A stretch of 64,000 bases of DNA from JAXMHB01 sp046346965 (GTDB lineage: Bacteria; Pseudomonadota; Gammaproteobacteria; Xanthomonadales; SZUA-5), in NCBI GenBank assembly GCA_046346965.1, contig JAXMHB010000007.1:1-64000 (forward strand), written 5' to 3'. The first letter of the stretch is position 1, and each line of letters opens with the position of its first letter. This document shows positions 26,987-39,981 of the stretch, in pieces. The notes beneath the pieces were generated by a model. That model made no database searches and was not told the origin of the DNA. It saw only the letters and a list, made by a program, of their open reading frames with translations. A program made the translations under genes and the position numbers.

Positions 26987-27178
26987 GTAGAAGCTCCAGA
27001 TCCTGAGATGGACCAGGCAAGGTTGCGACCCTGCGCACCCGTGTCGCGAAAGGTTAAATGTCGCCCAGGCGGGCAATGTCTCAGGACCAACGCGCGTGGC
27101 CAGACCAGCGGCAAGAAAAAAACCGACAAACGGCAAGGAGGCCGCCCGCAGTCGGCCTGTTGGTTCGAGTTAATGCCC

Positions 27179-30349
<3,171 letters not shown>

Positions 30350-30360
<11 letters not shown>

Positions 30361-31621
30361 GGGCGGCTCCCGACTTCTCGATATCGGCCTTCACCAGGTA
30401 GCTCTGCTCGACGACGATCTCATCGCCGACGTTCAGGCCTTCCAGCACCTCGACGTTCACGCCATCACGGCGGCACAGCGTCAACGGGCGCACCTCGTAG
30501 TCCTCGCCGACGCGCAGATACACCACGTCCCAGTCGCGGAAGCGCTGCAGCGCGGCCAGCGGCACCGCCAGCGGCACGGCGTGCTCGGCCACGGTGACGC
30601 GCGCGCGCACCGCCGCGCCGGGGCGCCAGCGGCCGTCGTGGTTGTCGATGCGGGCGCGCCCCACCGTGCTCTGGCTGGCGGTCGCGGTGGCCGGCAGCAC
30701 CCGATCCAGCGTGGTACGTGCGTGGATGCCATCGCTGAGCCGGGTGACCTCGATGGGCAATCCGGCCACGATGTGCTGGGCGTCGCCGCCGAACAAATGC
30801 ACATCCACCCACAGCGCGGACAAGTCGGCGATCTCGAACAAAGGCGCCTCGCCAGCGATCTCGCCGACCGTCGCCGAGCGCGCCATCACCACGCCGTCGA
30901 TCGGCGCGCTGATCGTGTAGGGCGCCAGACTGATGTTGCTCTCCACCGTGGCCAGCGGCTGACCCTGGCGCACGCGGTCGCCCACGCCCACCGAGACGCT
31001 GCGGATCGGTCCCGGAAAGCGCGCCGCAAGGCGCGCGTGGCGACCCTCGATCGGCGTCAGCAGGCCTTGCAGTTCATGCTCGTCGCGAATGACGCCGGGA
31101 CCGGCTGCTGCAACGCGGATGCCGGCCTGCGCCGCCACCGCCGCCGCTATCCGGGTGCGGCCTTCGTAGCTCGCGTACTGCCAGCGGGCGCGGGTTCCGT
31201 CGACGTGCGCGCGCACCTCGACGTCGAAGGAATGCGGTTCGTAGACCACGCCATCGCCAACCAGCGCATCGCCCCGCGCGCTGAAACGATGGGTCTCGGT
31301 CACGCCGCCGAGGCGGGTGAGCACGACCTCCAGACTGCCGGCGGCGGGCGGCAAGGGCTCACCGTCGCGGTACAGCCAGGCGTGGTACTGCGGCGGCACG
31401 CCGTCCTCGACGATCGCCAACTCGACGCTGAGCGCGCCCTCGCGCAACAGGCGACCGCCGTGGGCGCCAGTCTCTGCGTCCTCCGCCGCATGATCGTCGT
31501 GTTCGTGTCCGTGCGCGTCAGCTGCCGGATGGTCGTCCTGCGACCCGCCGCAAGCGGCGAGACCCGCGAGCAACAGGGCCGACAGGAACAGTGCTCGCAG
31601 GGTTGGTGCGGTCGTGCTCAT
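30350..31621 (-). CDS. czcB: CzcB-type periplasmic adaptor lipoprotein (copy 2)
   Basis: A 423-residue membrane-fusion lipoprotein (LAAC lipobox, Cys24) with a His/Asp-rich arm just after it (DAHGHEHDDHAAED) for metal binding, an additional N-terminal beta domain (residues about 55-150), then the usual barrel-sandwich region (GVIRDEHELQGLLTPIEG, APYTISAPIDGVVMARS) and a C-terminal membrane-proximal domain. It ends with AHDH. The start at ATG 31621 overlaps the czcC stop as ATGA. A longer reading back to 32458 would be an artefact inside the czcC gene. Confidence 0.92.
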
Positions 31622-32883
31622 GGCGTGCTCCCGTGGGTGGTCGTGGTGGCGAGCGCGTAGCGCTGGCCGGTCAGGCGTTGCAGCTCGATCAGCGCGCGTT
31701 GTGCGCTCAGCGCGGCCTCCAGGCGCGTCTGACGCGCATCGACGATCTCGCGCTGGAGTTGCGTCCATTCGAGCAGGCTGATGGCGCCGGCCCGGTAGCT
31801 CTGCTCGGCGGCGTCGGCCGCGCGCTGCCAGGCCGGAATCACCTCGGTGTCCAGCCGGCGCGCGTAGCGCACCGCCAGCGCCAGCTGCGACCAGGCCTCG
31901 GCCACGGTCGCCTGCAGTGCGCGCGTCTGTCCCTCGCGCTCGAACGCCACGGCGGCCAGTTCGGCGTCGGCGGCGCGGATGCCGGGCTCCGCCCGAATCT
32001 CGCTGCCGAAGGGGATCGCCACACTGCCGATCAGGCCCCAATCGTCGCCCGACTGCAGTCGACGCACGCCCACCTGCCAGTCGATATCGGCCACGCGCGC
32101 GCTGCGTGCCAGCTGCAGTCGCGCTTCGCGCAGCCGCGCCTCGTGGGCGTAGCGCTGCAGTTCCGGCGTGTCCTCCAGCCATCGCATCAGCTCGGCGTAA
32201 TCCGGCAGCGCCGGCAGGGCATGCAGATCGGCGGGCGCCAGCGCGTAGTCGGCATCGACATCGCCCCACAGCAGCGCGAGGCGCCGCCGCGCGTGGGCAG
32301 CCGATTCCAGGCAGCGCTCGAGTTCGGCGGCCGCATGCGCGCGCGCGGCGCTCGCCGCCAGCGGCGCGGCGGCTTGCTCGATGCCGGCGCTGCGCCGCTG
32401 CGCGGCGACGGCGGCGACGTGCTCGCGCTGGGCCAGATCCTCCCGATGCAGTGCGCACAGTGCGCTGGTCGCCGCAGCGTCCAGATAGCGCCTTGCCACC
32501 TCGGCGAGCAGGTCGAGGCGCTTGCCGGCGCGCAGCAGTTCCACGCCCTGCAACTCGGCATCGGCCAGCGCCACGCGCGCCGCGCGCTTGTCGCCGCGCT
32601 CGATCACCGAGGCCAAGGACACACTGAACTCGGCGCCGCGCAGGGCGGCCATGTCGCCGGTGCCGAGCAGATTCTCGGCGCTGGCCTGCAGGCGCCGCGG
32701 CGGCGCCTGCTGCGCCAGATCGAGCTCGGCTCGGCGCGCCGCCTCGCTCAGGCGCAGCGCTTCGAGTTCCGGGTGGGTGTCGATGACGCGACCATAGGCG
32801 TCATCCAGGGACAGCTCAGCGGCCGGCGCGGACACACACGCGCACCAGACCGCAGCGGCCAAAGCCGCACGGATAGGGGACAT
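31618..32883 (-). CDS. czcC: CzcC-type outer-membrane efflux channel (copy 2)
   Basis: A 421-residue TolC-fold protein with a signal peptide (MSPIRAALAAAVWCACVSAPA) and two helical-hairpin halves rich in Ala, Arg, Glu and Leu. It forms the outer-membrane exit of the second tripartite metal pump. It is 61 bp downstream of the small leader protein and overlaps the czcB start. Sequence similarity to the first copy (7734-9023) is low to the eye, so the loci are not recent duplicates. Confidence 0.9.
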   Translation of the reverse strand: MSPIRAALAAAVWCACVSAPAAELSLDDAYGRVIDTHPELEALRLSEAARRAELDLAQQAPPRRLQASAENLLGTGDMAALRGAEFSVSLASVIERGDKRAARVALADAELQGVELLRAGKRLDLLAEVARRYLDAAATSALCALHREDLAQREHVAAVAAQRRSAGIEQAAAPLAASAARAHAAAELERCLESAAHARRRLALLWGDVDADYALAPADLHALPALPDYAELMRWLEDTPELQRYAHEARLREARLQLARSARVADIDWQVGVRRLQSGDDWGLIGSVAIPFGSEIRAEPGIRAADAELAAVAFEREGQTRALQATVAEAWSQLALAVRYARRLDTEVIPAWQRAADAAEQSYRAGAISLLEWTQLQREIVDARQTRLEAALSAQRALIELQRLTGQRYALATTTTHGSTP

Positions 32884-32944
32884 CTGACAGACTCCGATCA
32901 GTAGGGGACAGCGAGATCAGCGGTGGCGCGTAGCCACTCGGTGC

Positions 32945-33313
32945 TCAGGCCGAAATCGGAGGGCGCAACAAGCGCGGCGGTGACAGGCTCTCGAAAAGGA
33001 CGTCGACGGCGAGCAGGCGCTCGCTGGCGTGCAATCGCGGAAGTGGAGTCCAACTGGACGCCGGCAGGGCGGGCAGATGGCCGCAGCACAGCGCCGCATG
33101 CATCAAACCATGCAGAAAATCCCCGCCGTCGGGCGCCTCCGCCGTCGGCGCGCCAGTGTGCTCGTGCGCCAAGTGCGTCAGCAGATCCGGGTGCCGCGTG
33201 GCATGCAGATCACCCAGGATCGCCGGCATCGGTTGCCAGACCAGGCCCAACGCCAGCAGCCCGGCCCAAAGCCACGTCGGTCGCAGGCAGCGGTGGCGGA
33301 GTCGGGTGAGCAT
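32945..33313 (-). CDS. CzcI-like small exported protein, first gene of metal operon 2
   Basis: A 122-residue protein. A hydrophobic N-terminal segment (LWAGLLALGLVWQPMPAILG) is followed by a His-rich periplasmic part (HATRHPDLLTHLAHEHTG, then HGLMHAALCCGHLP), a plausible metal-sensing or chaperone site. ATG 33313 is chosen because the upstream codons belong to a transposase remnant. A TATAGT lies 8-13 bases before the ATG. Position and layout match the protein at 9087-9458; family assignment rests on that. Confidence 0.65.
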   Translation of the reverse strand: MLTRLRHRCLRPTWLWAGLLALGLVWQPMPAILGDLHATRHPDLLTHLAHEHTGAPTAEAPDGGDFLHGLMHAALCCGHLPALPASSWTPLPRLHASERLLAVDVLFESLSPPRLLRPPISA

Positions 33314-33439
33314 GCGCTGGACTATAGCGGGGCCACCGCAAACGGTGGCGATGCCATCAGCGACTGGGCGCCCGCCGGTCGGCGACTGCGTCAGTGCCCT
33401 CCAACCCGTAGCCGAGTCGGGTTCGACCGACAGCGTGAA

Positions 33440-33659
33440 ACGCCACGGTTGCTCATTACCGCGTAGACATACATCTCCGCCGGGAAAATCTCGCCCAGCT
33501 CGCTGATCGATTTGTCGCAATCACTGCTTTGCGAGCATCGTGACTGTTGCTGGCGAGCGGATCTGCGCCACACAGCCACGCCCGGCGCATGCAGCGCGTC
33601 ACAAAGGGATGGATGTCGTGCTGGTCGATGCTGACAGTGTGGGCGCGGGATAGTGTCAT
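33440..33659 (-). pseudogene. Remnant of an IS200-like (Y1/HUH) transposase
   Basis: Two frames on the minus strand give the N-terminus of this transposase family: MTLSRAHTVSIDQHDIHPF then VTRCMRRAWLCGADPLASNS in one frame, and after a shift near 33525, ELGEIFPAEMYVYAVMSN in another. The similarity ends where the HUH motif (SNHxH) should start; here it reads SNRGV. The gene is therefore broken by a frameshift and loses its catalytic part. It marks past mobile-element activity between the second czc operon and the AT-rich island. Confidence 0.7.
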
Positions 33660-33840
33660 GTGGCCATGATCGCGAGCCCAAGTGGTGCTGTTGGTCGGAG
33701 TTCGTCGCGTCCTTGTGTCAGAATTTTCCTACAGAACGATGTGCGCACCAGTTCCTCTTGTTTACATTTTGAGCTCTCGTGTCTCTTGCGCTTGTATGTT
33801 ACCGTGTCCGGGTTGCTACTTGAATGGCGTGGTGAATCTC

Positions 33841-34653
33841 GTGAGTAGTAGCTATCCAAGGTCAGCGAGATTGACCCGGCGAGCCGTCGTCGTTTATCTG
33901 ATATCGAGTATTGCTTCCGCTGATGCTGCAAGTTGGCTCGAGAATCGGTACTTGGCGTTTGATACAGCCATGGAAACTGTGGCGGGAGTTGTTGCTGACG
34001 AGGAGGTCTATTCTAAAAGCTGGCGTCAGCCGCCGCGGAAGGAATCCCTGGATCTGCCGCATTCTGTTGGGTTGTCCGCGATTTCGCGAGTGGGCGGGTC
34101 GTATTACTTCGTTGCAGATACTAGTTACACGCTGAACGGAGAGTTGATAACTCCGAGAGACGTGATTCTTCGAACTGCGACTGGTGTGTCGAGCGTTTTT
34201 CTCAGAGGTCGTGATATTGGCCTTGCTGACAGCGTTAAGATCGTTGCCTTGGCATTTGACGGATCGGCAATTCTTTTTTCCACAGACTCAACCTCGTCCA
34301 TCGGTTCGGTCCTCGCAAGCCCTGCTGATATTATTCGGTGGGATGGGTCCACGGTGTCAATCGCTTATTCAGCAGGTAGATTGGGAATCTCGAAGGGCGT
34401 GGGTGTTTCCGCCCTTGAGCGTCTGTCCAATGGTCGACTGCTCCTTTCTGTAAATTCGTCAAGCCGTTTCGAAGGATTTGTCGCTACGCCAGGGGATGTG
34501 TTGGAGTTTAATCCTGCTGATAATCGGATGGAGCTGAATAGAACGGCGGCGCAGTTGGCGAGTGTCTGTAATCCATGCGCGATATCCGCCTTAGCTGCGG
34601 ATGGGCCTGCGGACGCGCTGTTGCGGAGTGGTTTTGAGAATTTCGAGGAATGA
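33841..34653 (+). CDS. Exported protein of unknown function with terminal GFE motif
   Basis: About 270 residues, start uncertain: GTG 33841 precedes a signal-like LTRRAVVVYLISSIASADA, and TTG 33871 is also possible. The body repeats short beta-strand units resembling a propeller (VGLSAISRVGGSYYFVADT; VKIVALAFDGSAILFSTDS; VGVSALERLSNGRLLLSVNS). It ends LLRSGFENFEE, a tail that resembles the FxxGFE ending I associate with exported proteins of this order. Codon use is AT-richer than flanking genes. No family recognised. Confidence 0.6.
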   Translation: MSSSYPRSARLTRRAVVVYLISSIASADAASWLENRYLAFDTAMETVAGVVADEEVYSKSWRQPPRKESLDLPHSVGLSAISRVGGSYYFVADTSYTLNGELITPRDVILRTATGVSSVFLRGRDIGLADSVKIVALAFDGSAILFSTDSTSSIGSVLASPADIIRWDGSTVSIAYSAGRLGISKGVGVSALERLSNGRLLLSVNSSSRFEGFVATPGDVLEFNPADNRMELNRTAAQLASVCNPCAISALAADGPADALLRSGFENFEE

Positions 34654-34680
34654 TCTGAGGATGATGTCGTGAGGATTGCC

Positions 34681-35622
34681 ATGAAACGAATACTGCTGCT
34701 GGCGCTTTCTTTCGGGTGCAGTTCTGGCTACTCCGCGGACGGCGTGCTGGAGTTGAATCAAGCCTGCGCGAGTGTGGGTTGTTTTCCGGGTGACGTTGCT
34801 GGATTGCCAATAGAAATCACTTATTCCGGTTCGTACAGATTAACGTCAAATCTGTCGGCTCCATCGACTGACGGGATTAGGATCTCGGCGAATGCGGTTG
34901 AGTTGGATTTGGGCGGATTTACTATATCGGGGCCGGTTTCATGTTCGGGGTCGCCTTTGGTATGTGTGCCAGCCTCCTACGGACCTGGAGGCATCGTGGT
35001 GACGCCGACAACGGCGGGTGTGGTTGTCAGGAATGGGCAGATCCAGGGTTTTGGCGGAGGGATATTCTCGGGACAGTCCGGATTGATCGAGAGTGTAACT
35101 TCGCAAAGTAATGCGGAAAAAGGTATTGTCGCAAGAAGTGGTACGGTGGTGAGGAATGTCTCTGCTCTGTTCAATGCCGGCGCGGGAATTGAGGTGTTTC
35201 TCGGTGGCCAGGTGGTTGATTCGGTGGCTAATTTTAACGGGAGTTTTGGCGTTACGACGGGCGGCGTCCCAAATAATGGCGGAGCCACGATTCGTAATTC
35301 GAGCATGTTTGGGAATGCGGGCCACGGGATATACGATTGGGGTCGTTCAATAATTGATGGGTGCAATGTAAACGGCAACTCCGGGCCAGGTATCAGAGTT
35401 GATAATGGTGGTTCGCGGATCACAAATAATGTGGTTGCCGGAAATCAACTCGGGATTCAGATTCTGGACGGCAGAGCATTTGAGCCAACCGGCTCGGTCA
35501 CTGCGCTTTCGGGGAACGTGCTTACGGGAAACAACGGTGGAAGTGCAAATCCTCAGATCACCGGCAGTGGACAGAAGGTGTATGTGGGGCAGAATATTTG
35601 CGGAAGTGTAATCTGTAACTAG
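34681..35622 (+). CDS. Exported right-handed parallel beta-helix protein
   Basis: A 313-residue protein with signal peptide MKRILLLALSFGCSSGYSA, an N-terminal cap (GVLELNQACASVGCFPGD..GSYRLTSNL) and a series of about ten short beta-helix coils rich in Asn and Gly (GIRISANAVELDLGGFTISG; GAGIEVFLGGQVVDSVANFN). This fold usually binds or cuts polysaccharide, but no catalytic residues can be assigned, so the role is open. GAGG precedes ATG 34681. It lies 27 bp after the previous gene and shares its low GC, so the two probably arrived together. Confidence 0.8.
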   Translation: MKRILLLALSFGCSSGYSADGVLELNQACASVGCFPGDVAGLPIEITYSGSYRLTSNLSAPSTDGIRISANAVELDLGGFTISGPVSCSGSPLVCVPASYGPGGIVVTPTTAGVVVRNGQIQGFGGGIFSGQSGLIESVTSQSNAEKGIVARSGTVVRNVSALFNAGAGIEVFLGGQVVDSVANFNGSFGVTTGGVPNNGGATIRNSSMFGNAGHGIYDWGRSIIDGCNVNGNSGPGIRVDNGGSRITNNVVAGNQLGIQILDGRAFEPTGSVTALSGNVLTGNNGGSANPQITGSGQKVYVGQNICGSVICN

Positions 35623-35841
35623 TGCGAGAGCGAGGGTGCTCGAGATTTGGATGATTTGCGAGCCGTGGGGTCGGTTTTAGCGACACGGCTTGCATCTCTC
35701 GAGGGTCGCGTGGGTGTTTTCTGGCGCCGCCCGAACGCCCCCAGACGCCCACGGCGCCTAAGATTCCTGCCTGAACTGCTTAGCTCGGTTTTTCGAGCCA
35801 GCAGGCCGAGCCGACACCGATTCGCCTGCACCCACTCGGTG

Positions 35842-36762
35842 TCAGCTGCTCGCCGCCTCGCTGGTCAGCGCGGCACGCTGGCCACTGCGGCGCCAGCCGT
35901 CTTGGGCGTAGATCGCCAGCGCCACCCAGATGCAGCCGAAGCCGATGGCGCGATCCGGTCCGAAGCGCTCGCCGAGGAACAAGACGCCGGACAGCAGCTG
36001 CAGTGTGGGCGAGATGTACTGCAGGATGCCGACCAGTGAGTAGGGGATGCGGCGCGCGCCGTAGGCGAAGCCGATCAGCGGCAGTGCGGTCAGTACGCCG
36101 CTCAGCACCAGCAGCAGATCACGCGACAGCGGCCCGGCCAGAAAAGCGCCGTGCTGGTGCAGGTCCAGCCAGATCAGCCAGCCGAGCGCGAGCGGCGTCA
36201 GGATCAGGCCTTCGATGGCCACGCCGGGGCCGGCCTCGACCGCCGCCTGTTTGCGGATCAGGCCGTAGACGGCGAAGCTCGAAGCCAGGACCAGCGCGAT
36301 CCACGGCAGCGCGCCCTGGCTGTAGGTCAGCCACGCCACGCCGAGGGCCGCCAGCGCCACCGCGGACCATTGCACCCGGTTCAGACGCTCGCCGAGCACG
36401 CCGACGCCGAGCGCCACCGACAGCAGCGGGTTGATGAAGTAGCCGAGGCTGGCGTCGACCACATGCCCGTTGGTCACCGCCCAGATGTACACGCCCCAGT
36501 TGACGCTGATCAGCAGGCTGCTGGCGACCAGCATGCGTCCGACGCGGCGTCCGGCCAGCGCGCGCGGCAGCCAGCGCGGGCCGTCGCTGATGCACAACCA
36601 CAGCGAGACGAACAGCGCGCACCAGAGCACCCGGTGGGCAATGATCTCCAGCGCCGGCAGCTCGCGCAGCAGCGCCCAGTAGAGCGGGAACAGTCCCCAG
36701 ATCAGATAGGCGGAGACGGCTGCCGCCAGGCCAGCGCGATCGACGGGCGGGGAAGTACGCAT
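35842..36762 (-). CDS. rarD: EamA/RarD family permease
   Basis: A 306-residue inner-membrane protein with about ten transmembrane helices in two EamA halves. The RarD-type signatures are AYLIWGLFPLYWALLREL, AHRVLWCALF, NWGVYIWAVTNGHVVDASLGYF and YISPTLQLLSGVL. RarD relatives are drug/metabolite-family transporters linked to chloramphenicol sensitivity in other bacteria; the natural substrate is unknown. ATG 36762 is preferred to 36885 because the upstream residues are polar and unconserved. Divergent from dmeF with a 224-bp gap. Confidence 0.88.
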   Translation of the reverse strand: MRTSPPVDRAGLAAAVSAYLIWGLFPLYWALLRELPALEIIAHRVLWCALFVSLWLCISDGPRWLPRALAGRRVGRMLVASSLLISVNWGVYIWAVTNGHVVDASLGYFINPLLSVALGVGVLGERLNRVQWSAVALAALGVAWLTYSQGALPWIALVLASSFAVYGLIRKQAAVEAGPGVAIEGLILTPLALGWLIWLDLHQHGAFLAGPLSRDLLLVLSGVLTALPLIGFAYGARRIPYSLVGILQYISPTLQLLSGVLFLGERFGPDRAIGFGCIWVALAIYAQDGWRRSGQRAALTSEAASS

Positions 36763-36986
36763 CGGGCGCCGGGCTCGGGAGGATCGGGCGCCCGATTCTG
36801 CACAGACGCTGTTGAAGTACGCACTCGGATCGCCGCGTCCGATCCGCACGCGGTTCAGGGTATCGTGCGCGGCCGGGCGCTCCAAAAGGCGAGAGGCCAG
36901 CCTCGGCGGATCGCAGCCGGCGGGCAGGCGCGTCGGCGCTTGCGCCTGCCGAGAGCCCGGGATCCTGCGTTTCCGAGTCCACGTCG

Positions 36987-37958
36987 ATGTCTACCCACGA
37001 TCTGTCTCCCTGGTTGCATGAACACCGCTTCGACGCCGGCAGCGCCGCGGCCGAGCGCGGCACGTTGGCGGTGCTGGTGATCACGCTGTTGATGATGGTC
37101 ACCGAGATCGTCGCCGGCTGGTGGTGGCACTCGATGGCCCTGCTGGCGGACGGCTGGCACATGAGCTCGCACGCGCTGGCGATTGGCCTGGCGGCCTTTT
37201 CCTATCGCGCCGCGCGGCGTCAGGCACAGGATGCGCGCTATGCCTTCGGTACCTGGAAGATCGAGATCCTCGGCAGCTTCGCCAGTGCCCTGCTGCTGCT
37301 GGGCGTGGCGCTGGTGATGCTGGTCGAGTCAGCGGCGCGGATGGCAGCGCCCTTGCCGATCCGCTACCCGGAAGCGATGTCGGTGGCGGCGCTGGGGCTG
37401 GTCGTCAACGTGGTATGTGCGCTGATCCTGGGTCGCGCTCATCAGCATGGTCACGCCGAGCACGACCACGGTCACGGGCATGACCACAGCCACGGGCACC
37501 ATCACAGCCATGACGATCTGAATCTGCGCTCGGCCTATGTGCATGTGCTCGCGGACGCCGCCACCTCGATTCTGGCGATCGTCGCGCTGGCTGGCGCCTG
37601 GACCTGGGGTTGGGTGTGGCTGGACCCGCTGATGGGCATCCTCGGCGCCGTGCTGATCGCCGTGTGGGCGCGCCGTCTGCTGGCCGACAGCAGCACCGTG
37701 CTGCTGGATCGCGAGATGGACCATCCGGTGGTGCAAGAGATCCGCGAGGTGATCGACGGCATCGACGCCGAGGAGGGCGGTGGCGAAACCCATCTGGCGG
37801 ATCTGCACGTCTGGCGCGTGGGGCGGCGCGCCTACGCCTGCGTGATGACGCTGGTGACGCACGATCCCACTCTGACCGCCGCTCGGGTGCGCGAGCGGCT
37901 GGCGATCCACGAGGAAATCGTCCACAGCACCATTGAAATCCATCGCTGCACGCACTGA
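36987..37958 (+). CDS. dmeF: CDF-family Co/Ni(Zn) exporter DmeF
   Basis: A 323-residue cation diffusion facilitator with six transmembrane helices. The opening WLHEHRFD, the helix motif MALLADGWHMSSHALA and the segment LRSAYVHVLADAATSILAIVAL match DmeF. A His-rich cytosolic loop (HGHAEHDHGHGHDHSHGHHH) sits between TM4 and TM5, and a C-terminal cytosolic ferredoxin-like domain ends in HRCTH. DmeF exports cobalt and nickel, and in some species zinc, in exchange for protons. No DmeR/RcnR regulator is beside it. It adds a third metal-export system to the window. Confidence 0.88.
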   Translation: MSTHDLSPWLHEHRFDAGSAAAERGTLAVLVITLLMMVTEIVAGWWWHSMALLADGWHMSSHALAIGLAAFSYRAARRQAQDARYAFGTWKIEILGSFASALLLLGVALVMLVESAARMAAPLPIRYPEAMSVAALGLVVNVVCALILGRAHQHGHAEHDHGHGHDHSHGHHHSHDDLNLRSAYVHVLADAATSILAIVALAGAWTWGWVWLDPLMGILGAVLIAVWARRLLADSSTVLLDREMDHPVVQEIREVIDGIDAEEGGGETHLADLHVWRVGRRAYACVMTLVTHDPTLTAARVRERLAIHEEIVHSTIEIHRCTH

Positions 37959-38044
37959 AAGCGCAGCGTTGCGCGCGGTCTGGCGTGCCACGTCCCGCTC
38001 TGGCGCGGCTACAATCGCGCGTCTTTGCTGCCACGCTCGCCCGC

Positions 38045-38611
38045 ATGACCGCTGAACCGGCACCCGATTACGATGAACTGGCAGGCGCGCTCAAGCGCCT
38101 CAACGCGGGCACCAGCGCCGCCGATCTGCATGGCAGCCTGTGCGGCTACCTGTGTGCCGGCGGACGCGGCGTGCAGCAGTTCCTGACCGCGGTCTCGCTG
38201 GAGCATCTGGCCGCCGATGGCGTCGATGCCGAGGCGCGTTCGGTGATCGGACGCCTGTTTCGCAGCAGCGAACAGGATCTGGACGATGACAGCTTCGGCT
38301 TCGAGCCGATCCTGCCGGCGGGCGACACGCCGGTGTCCGAGCGCGCGCAAGCGCTGCTGCAATGGTGCCAGGGTTTCCTCGGCGGTCTGGGCGTGGGCGG
38401 ATTCAGCGATGAGCGCAAGCTGTCGCGCGACGGGCGCGAGGTGCTGCAGGACATGGCCGAGATCGCCCGCAGCCAGCTCAGCTTCGATGAGGACGAGGAA
38501 GTAGACGAGTCGGCGCTGACTGAGTTGCTGGAGTTCGCGCGCATGGGAGCGCTCTTGCTGCGCGAGGATCTGCGCGCTCGCCAGCCGCTGCCGCAGGCGG
38601 GCCGCGCATGA
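38045..38611 (+). CDS. ygfB: YgfB (UPF0149) family protein
   Basis: A 188-residue helical protein of the YgfB/YecA family: DYDELAGALKRLNAG, SAADLHGSLCGYLC and GWCQGFLGGLGVGG-type block (WCQGFLGGLGVGGFSDE) with an acidic linker. In other gammaproteobacteria YgfB sits before pepP and affects envelope and antibiotic tolerance regulation; that role is family knowledge. ATG 38045 is used; its stop overlaps pepP by ATGA. Confidence 0.88.
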   Translation: MTAEPAPDYDELAGALKRLNAGTSAADLHGSLCGYLCAGGRGVQQFLTAVSLEHLAADGVDAEARSVIGRLFRSSEQDLDDDSFGFEPILPAGDTPVSERAQALLQWCQGFLGGLGVGGFSDERKLSRDGREVLQDMAEIARSQLSFDEDEEVDESALTELLEFARMGALLLREDLRARQPLPQAGRA

Positions 38612-39981
38612 GCGTCAGTGCCGCCGAATACCGTCGTCGTCGCCGCCAGTTGATGGAAGTCGCCGGCAAGGGCGCCATCATCATCGTCCCCTCGGCGCCC
38701 GAGCGCATCCGCAACAACGATGCGCACTACCCGTACCGGCAGGACAGCGATCTGGTCTATCTGACCGGCTTTGAGGAACCGGAATCGGTGCTGGTGCTGG
38801 TGCCGGGGCGTGCTGCAGCCGAAGCCATCCTGTTCTGCCGCGAGCGCGACCGCGCCCGCGAGCAATGGGATGGCCCGCGCCTGGGCCCTGAGCAGGCGCC
38901 AGAGCAATTGCTGGTCGACGACGCCTTTCCGATCGCCGATATCGACGACATCCTGCCGGGCTTGATCGAGGGCCGCGAGCGCGTCTACTACCATTTCGGC
39001 CGCGATTCGGAGTTCGATCTGCGCGTGCTTGGCTGGATCAACCGGGTGCGCGCCGAGGTGCGCCGCGGCGCGCGCGCGCCGCACGAGATCATTGCGCTCG
39101 GCTTCCTGCTGCACGAATTGCGGCTGTACAAGAGCCGCGGCGAGATCGCGCTGATGCGGCGCGCCGCCGAGATCGCCGCCGAGGCGCACACGCGCGTGCT
39201 GCAGATCTGCCGGCCTGGGCTGAGCGAGTTCGAGATCGAGGCCGAGATCCTGCACACTTTCCGGCGCCACCGTGCGGTGCCTTCCTACGAGCCGATCGTG
39301 GCCGGCGGTGCCAATGCCTGCGTGCTGCACTACCGCGCCAATCAGTCGGAACTGAAGGACGGCGACCTGCTGCTGGTCGATGCCGGTGCCGAGTACGCCT
39401 GCTATGCCAGCGACATCACGCGGACGATTCCGGTCAACGGGCGCTTCAGCCCGGAGCAGCGCGCGATCTACCAGCTGGTGCTGGACGCGCAACTGGCCGC
39501 CATCGCGCAGGCCCGGCCTGGCAAGCACTGGAACGACATCCACGACGCCGCCGTCCACACGCTGACCGCCGGCCTGATCCAGCTGGAGCTGCTGAAGGGC
39601 TCGGTCGCCAAGAACATCAAGGACGAGCGCTACAAGGAGTTCTACATGCACAAGACCGGTCACTGGATCGGCCTCGATGTGCATGACGTGGGCGATTACC
39701 GCATCGACGGCCATCCGCGATTGCTGGAGCCCGGCATGGTGATGACGGTGGAACCAGGCCTCTACATCGCGCCCGACCTGAAGCACGTGCCGCTGCGCTG
39801 GCGCGGCATTGGCGTGCGCATCGAGGACGATGTGCTGGTGACGCGCGAGGGTCCGCAGGTGCTGACCGCCGGCGTGGTGAAGGAGATCGACGCCATCGAG
39901 GCCGCCATGGCCGCGGCCGCTGCGGCGCGTCCGCCGACGCCCGCGCGCCGTGCGCGCCCGCGCACCCGAGCGGCGGCGTGA
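38608..39981 (+). CDS. pepP: Xaa-Pro aminopeptidase (M24B)
   Basis: A 457-residue cytosolic metallopeptidase that removes N-terminal residues preceding proline. The N-terminal AMP_N domain (IIIVPSAPERIRNNDAHYPY) is followed by the pita-bread fold with the five metal ligands D258, D269, H352, E382 and E406, nearly the same numbers as in E. coli PepP. Overlaps ygfB upstream and the DUF2784 gene downstream, so the three form an operon. The Ala/Arg/Pro-rich C-terminal tail (about 20 residues) is extra. Confidence 0.95.
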   Translation: MSVSAAEYRRRRRQLMEVAGKGAIIIVPSAPERIRNNDAHYPYRQDSDLVYLTGFEEPESVLVLVPGRAAAEAILFCRERDRAREQWDGPRLGPEQAPEQLLVDDAFPIADIDDILPGLIEGRERVYYHFGRDSEFDLRVLGWINRVRAEVRRGARAPHEIIALGFLLHELRLYKSRGEIALMRRAAEIAAEAHTRVLQICRPGLSEFEIEAEILHTFRRHRAVPSYEPIVAGGANACVLHYRANQSELKDGDLLLVDAGAEYACYASDITRTIPVNGRFSPEQRAIYQLVLDAQLAAIAQARPGKHWNDIHDAAVHTLTAGLIQLELLKGSVAKNIKDERYKEFYMHKTGHWIGLDVHDVGDYRIDGHPRLLEPGMVMTVEPGLYIAPDLKHVPLRWRGIGVRIEDDVLVTREGPQVLTAGVVKEIDAIEAAMAAAAAARPPTPARRARPRTRAAA

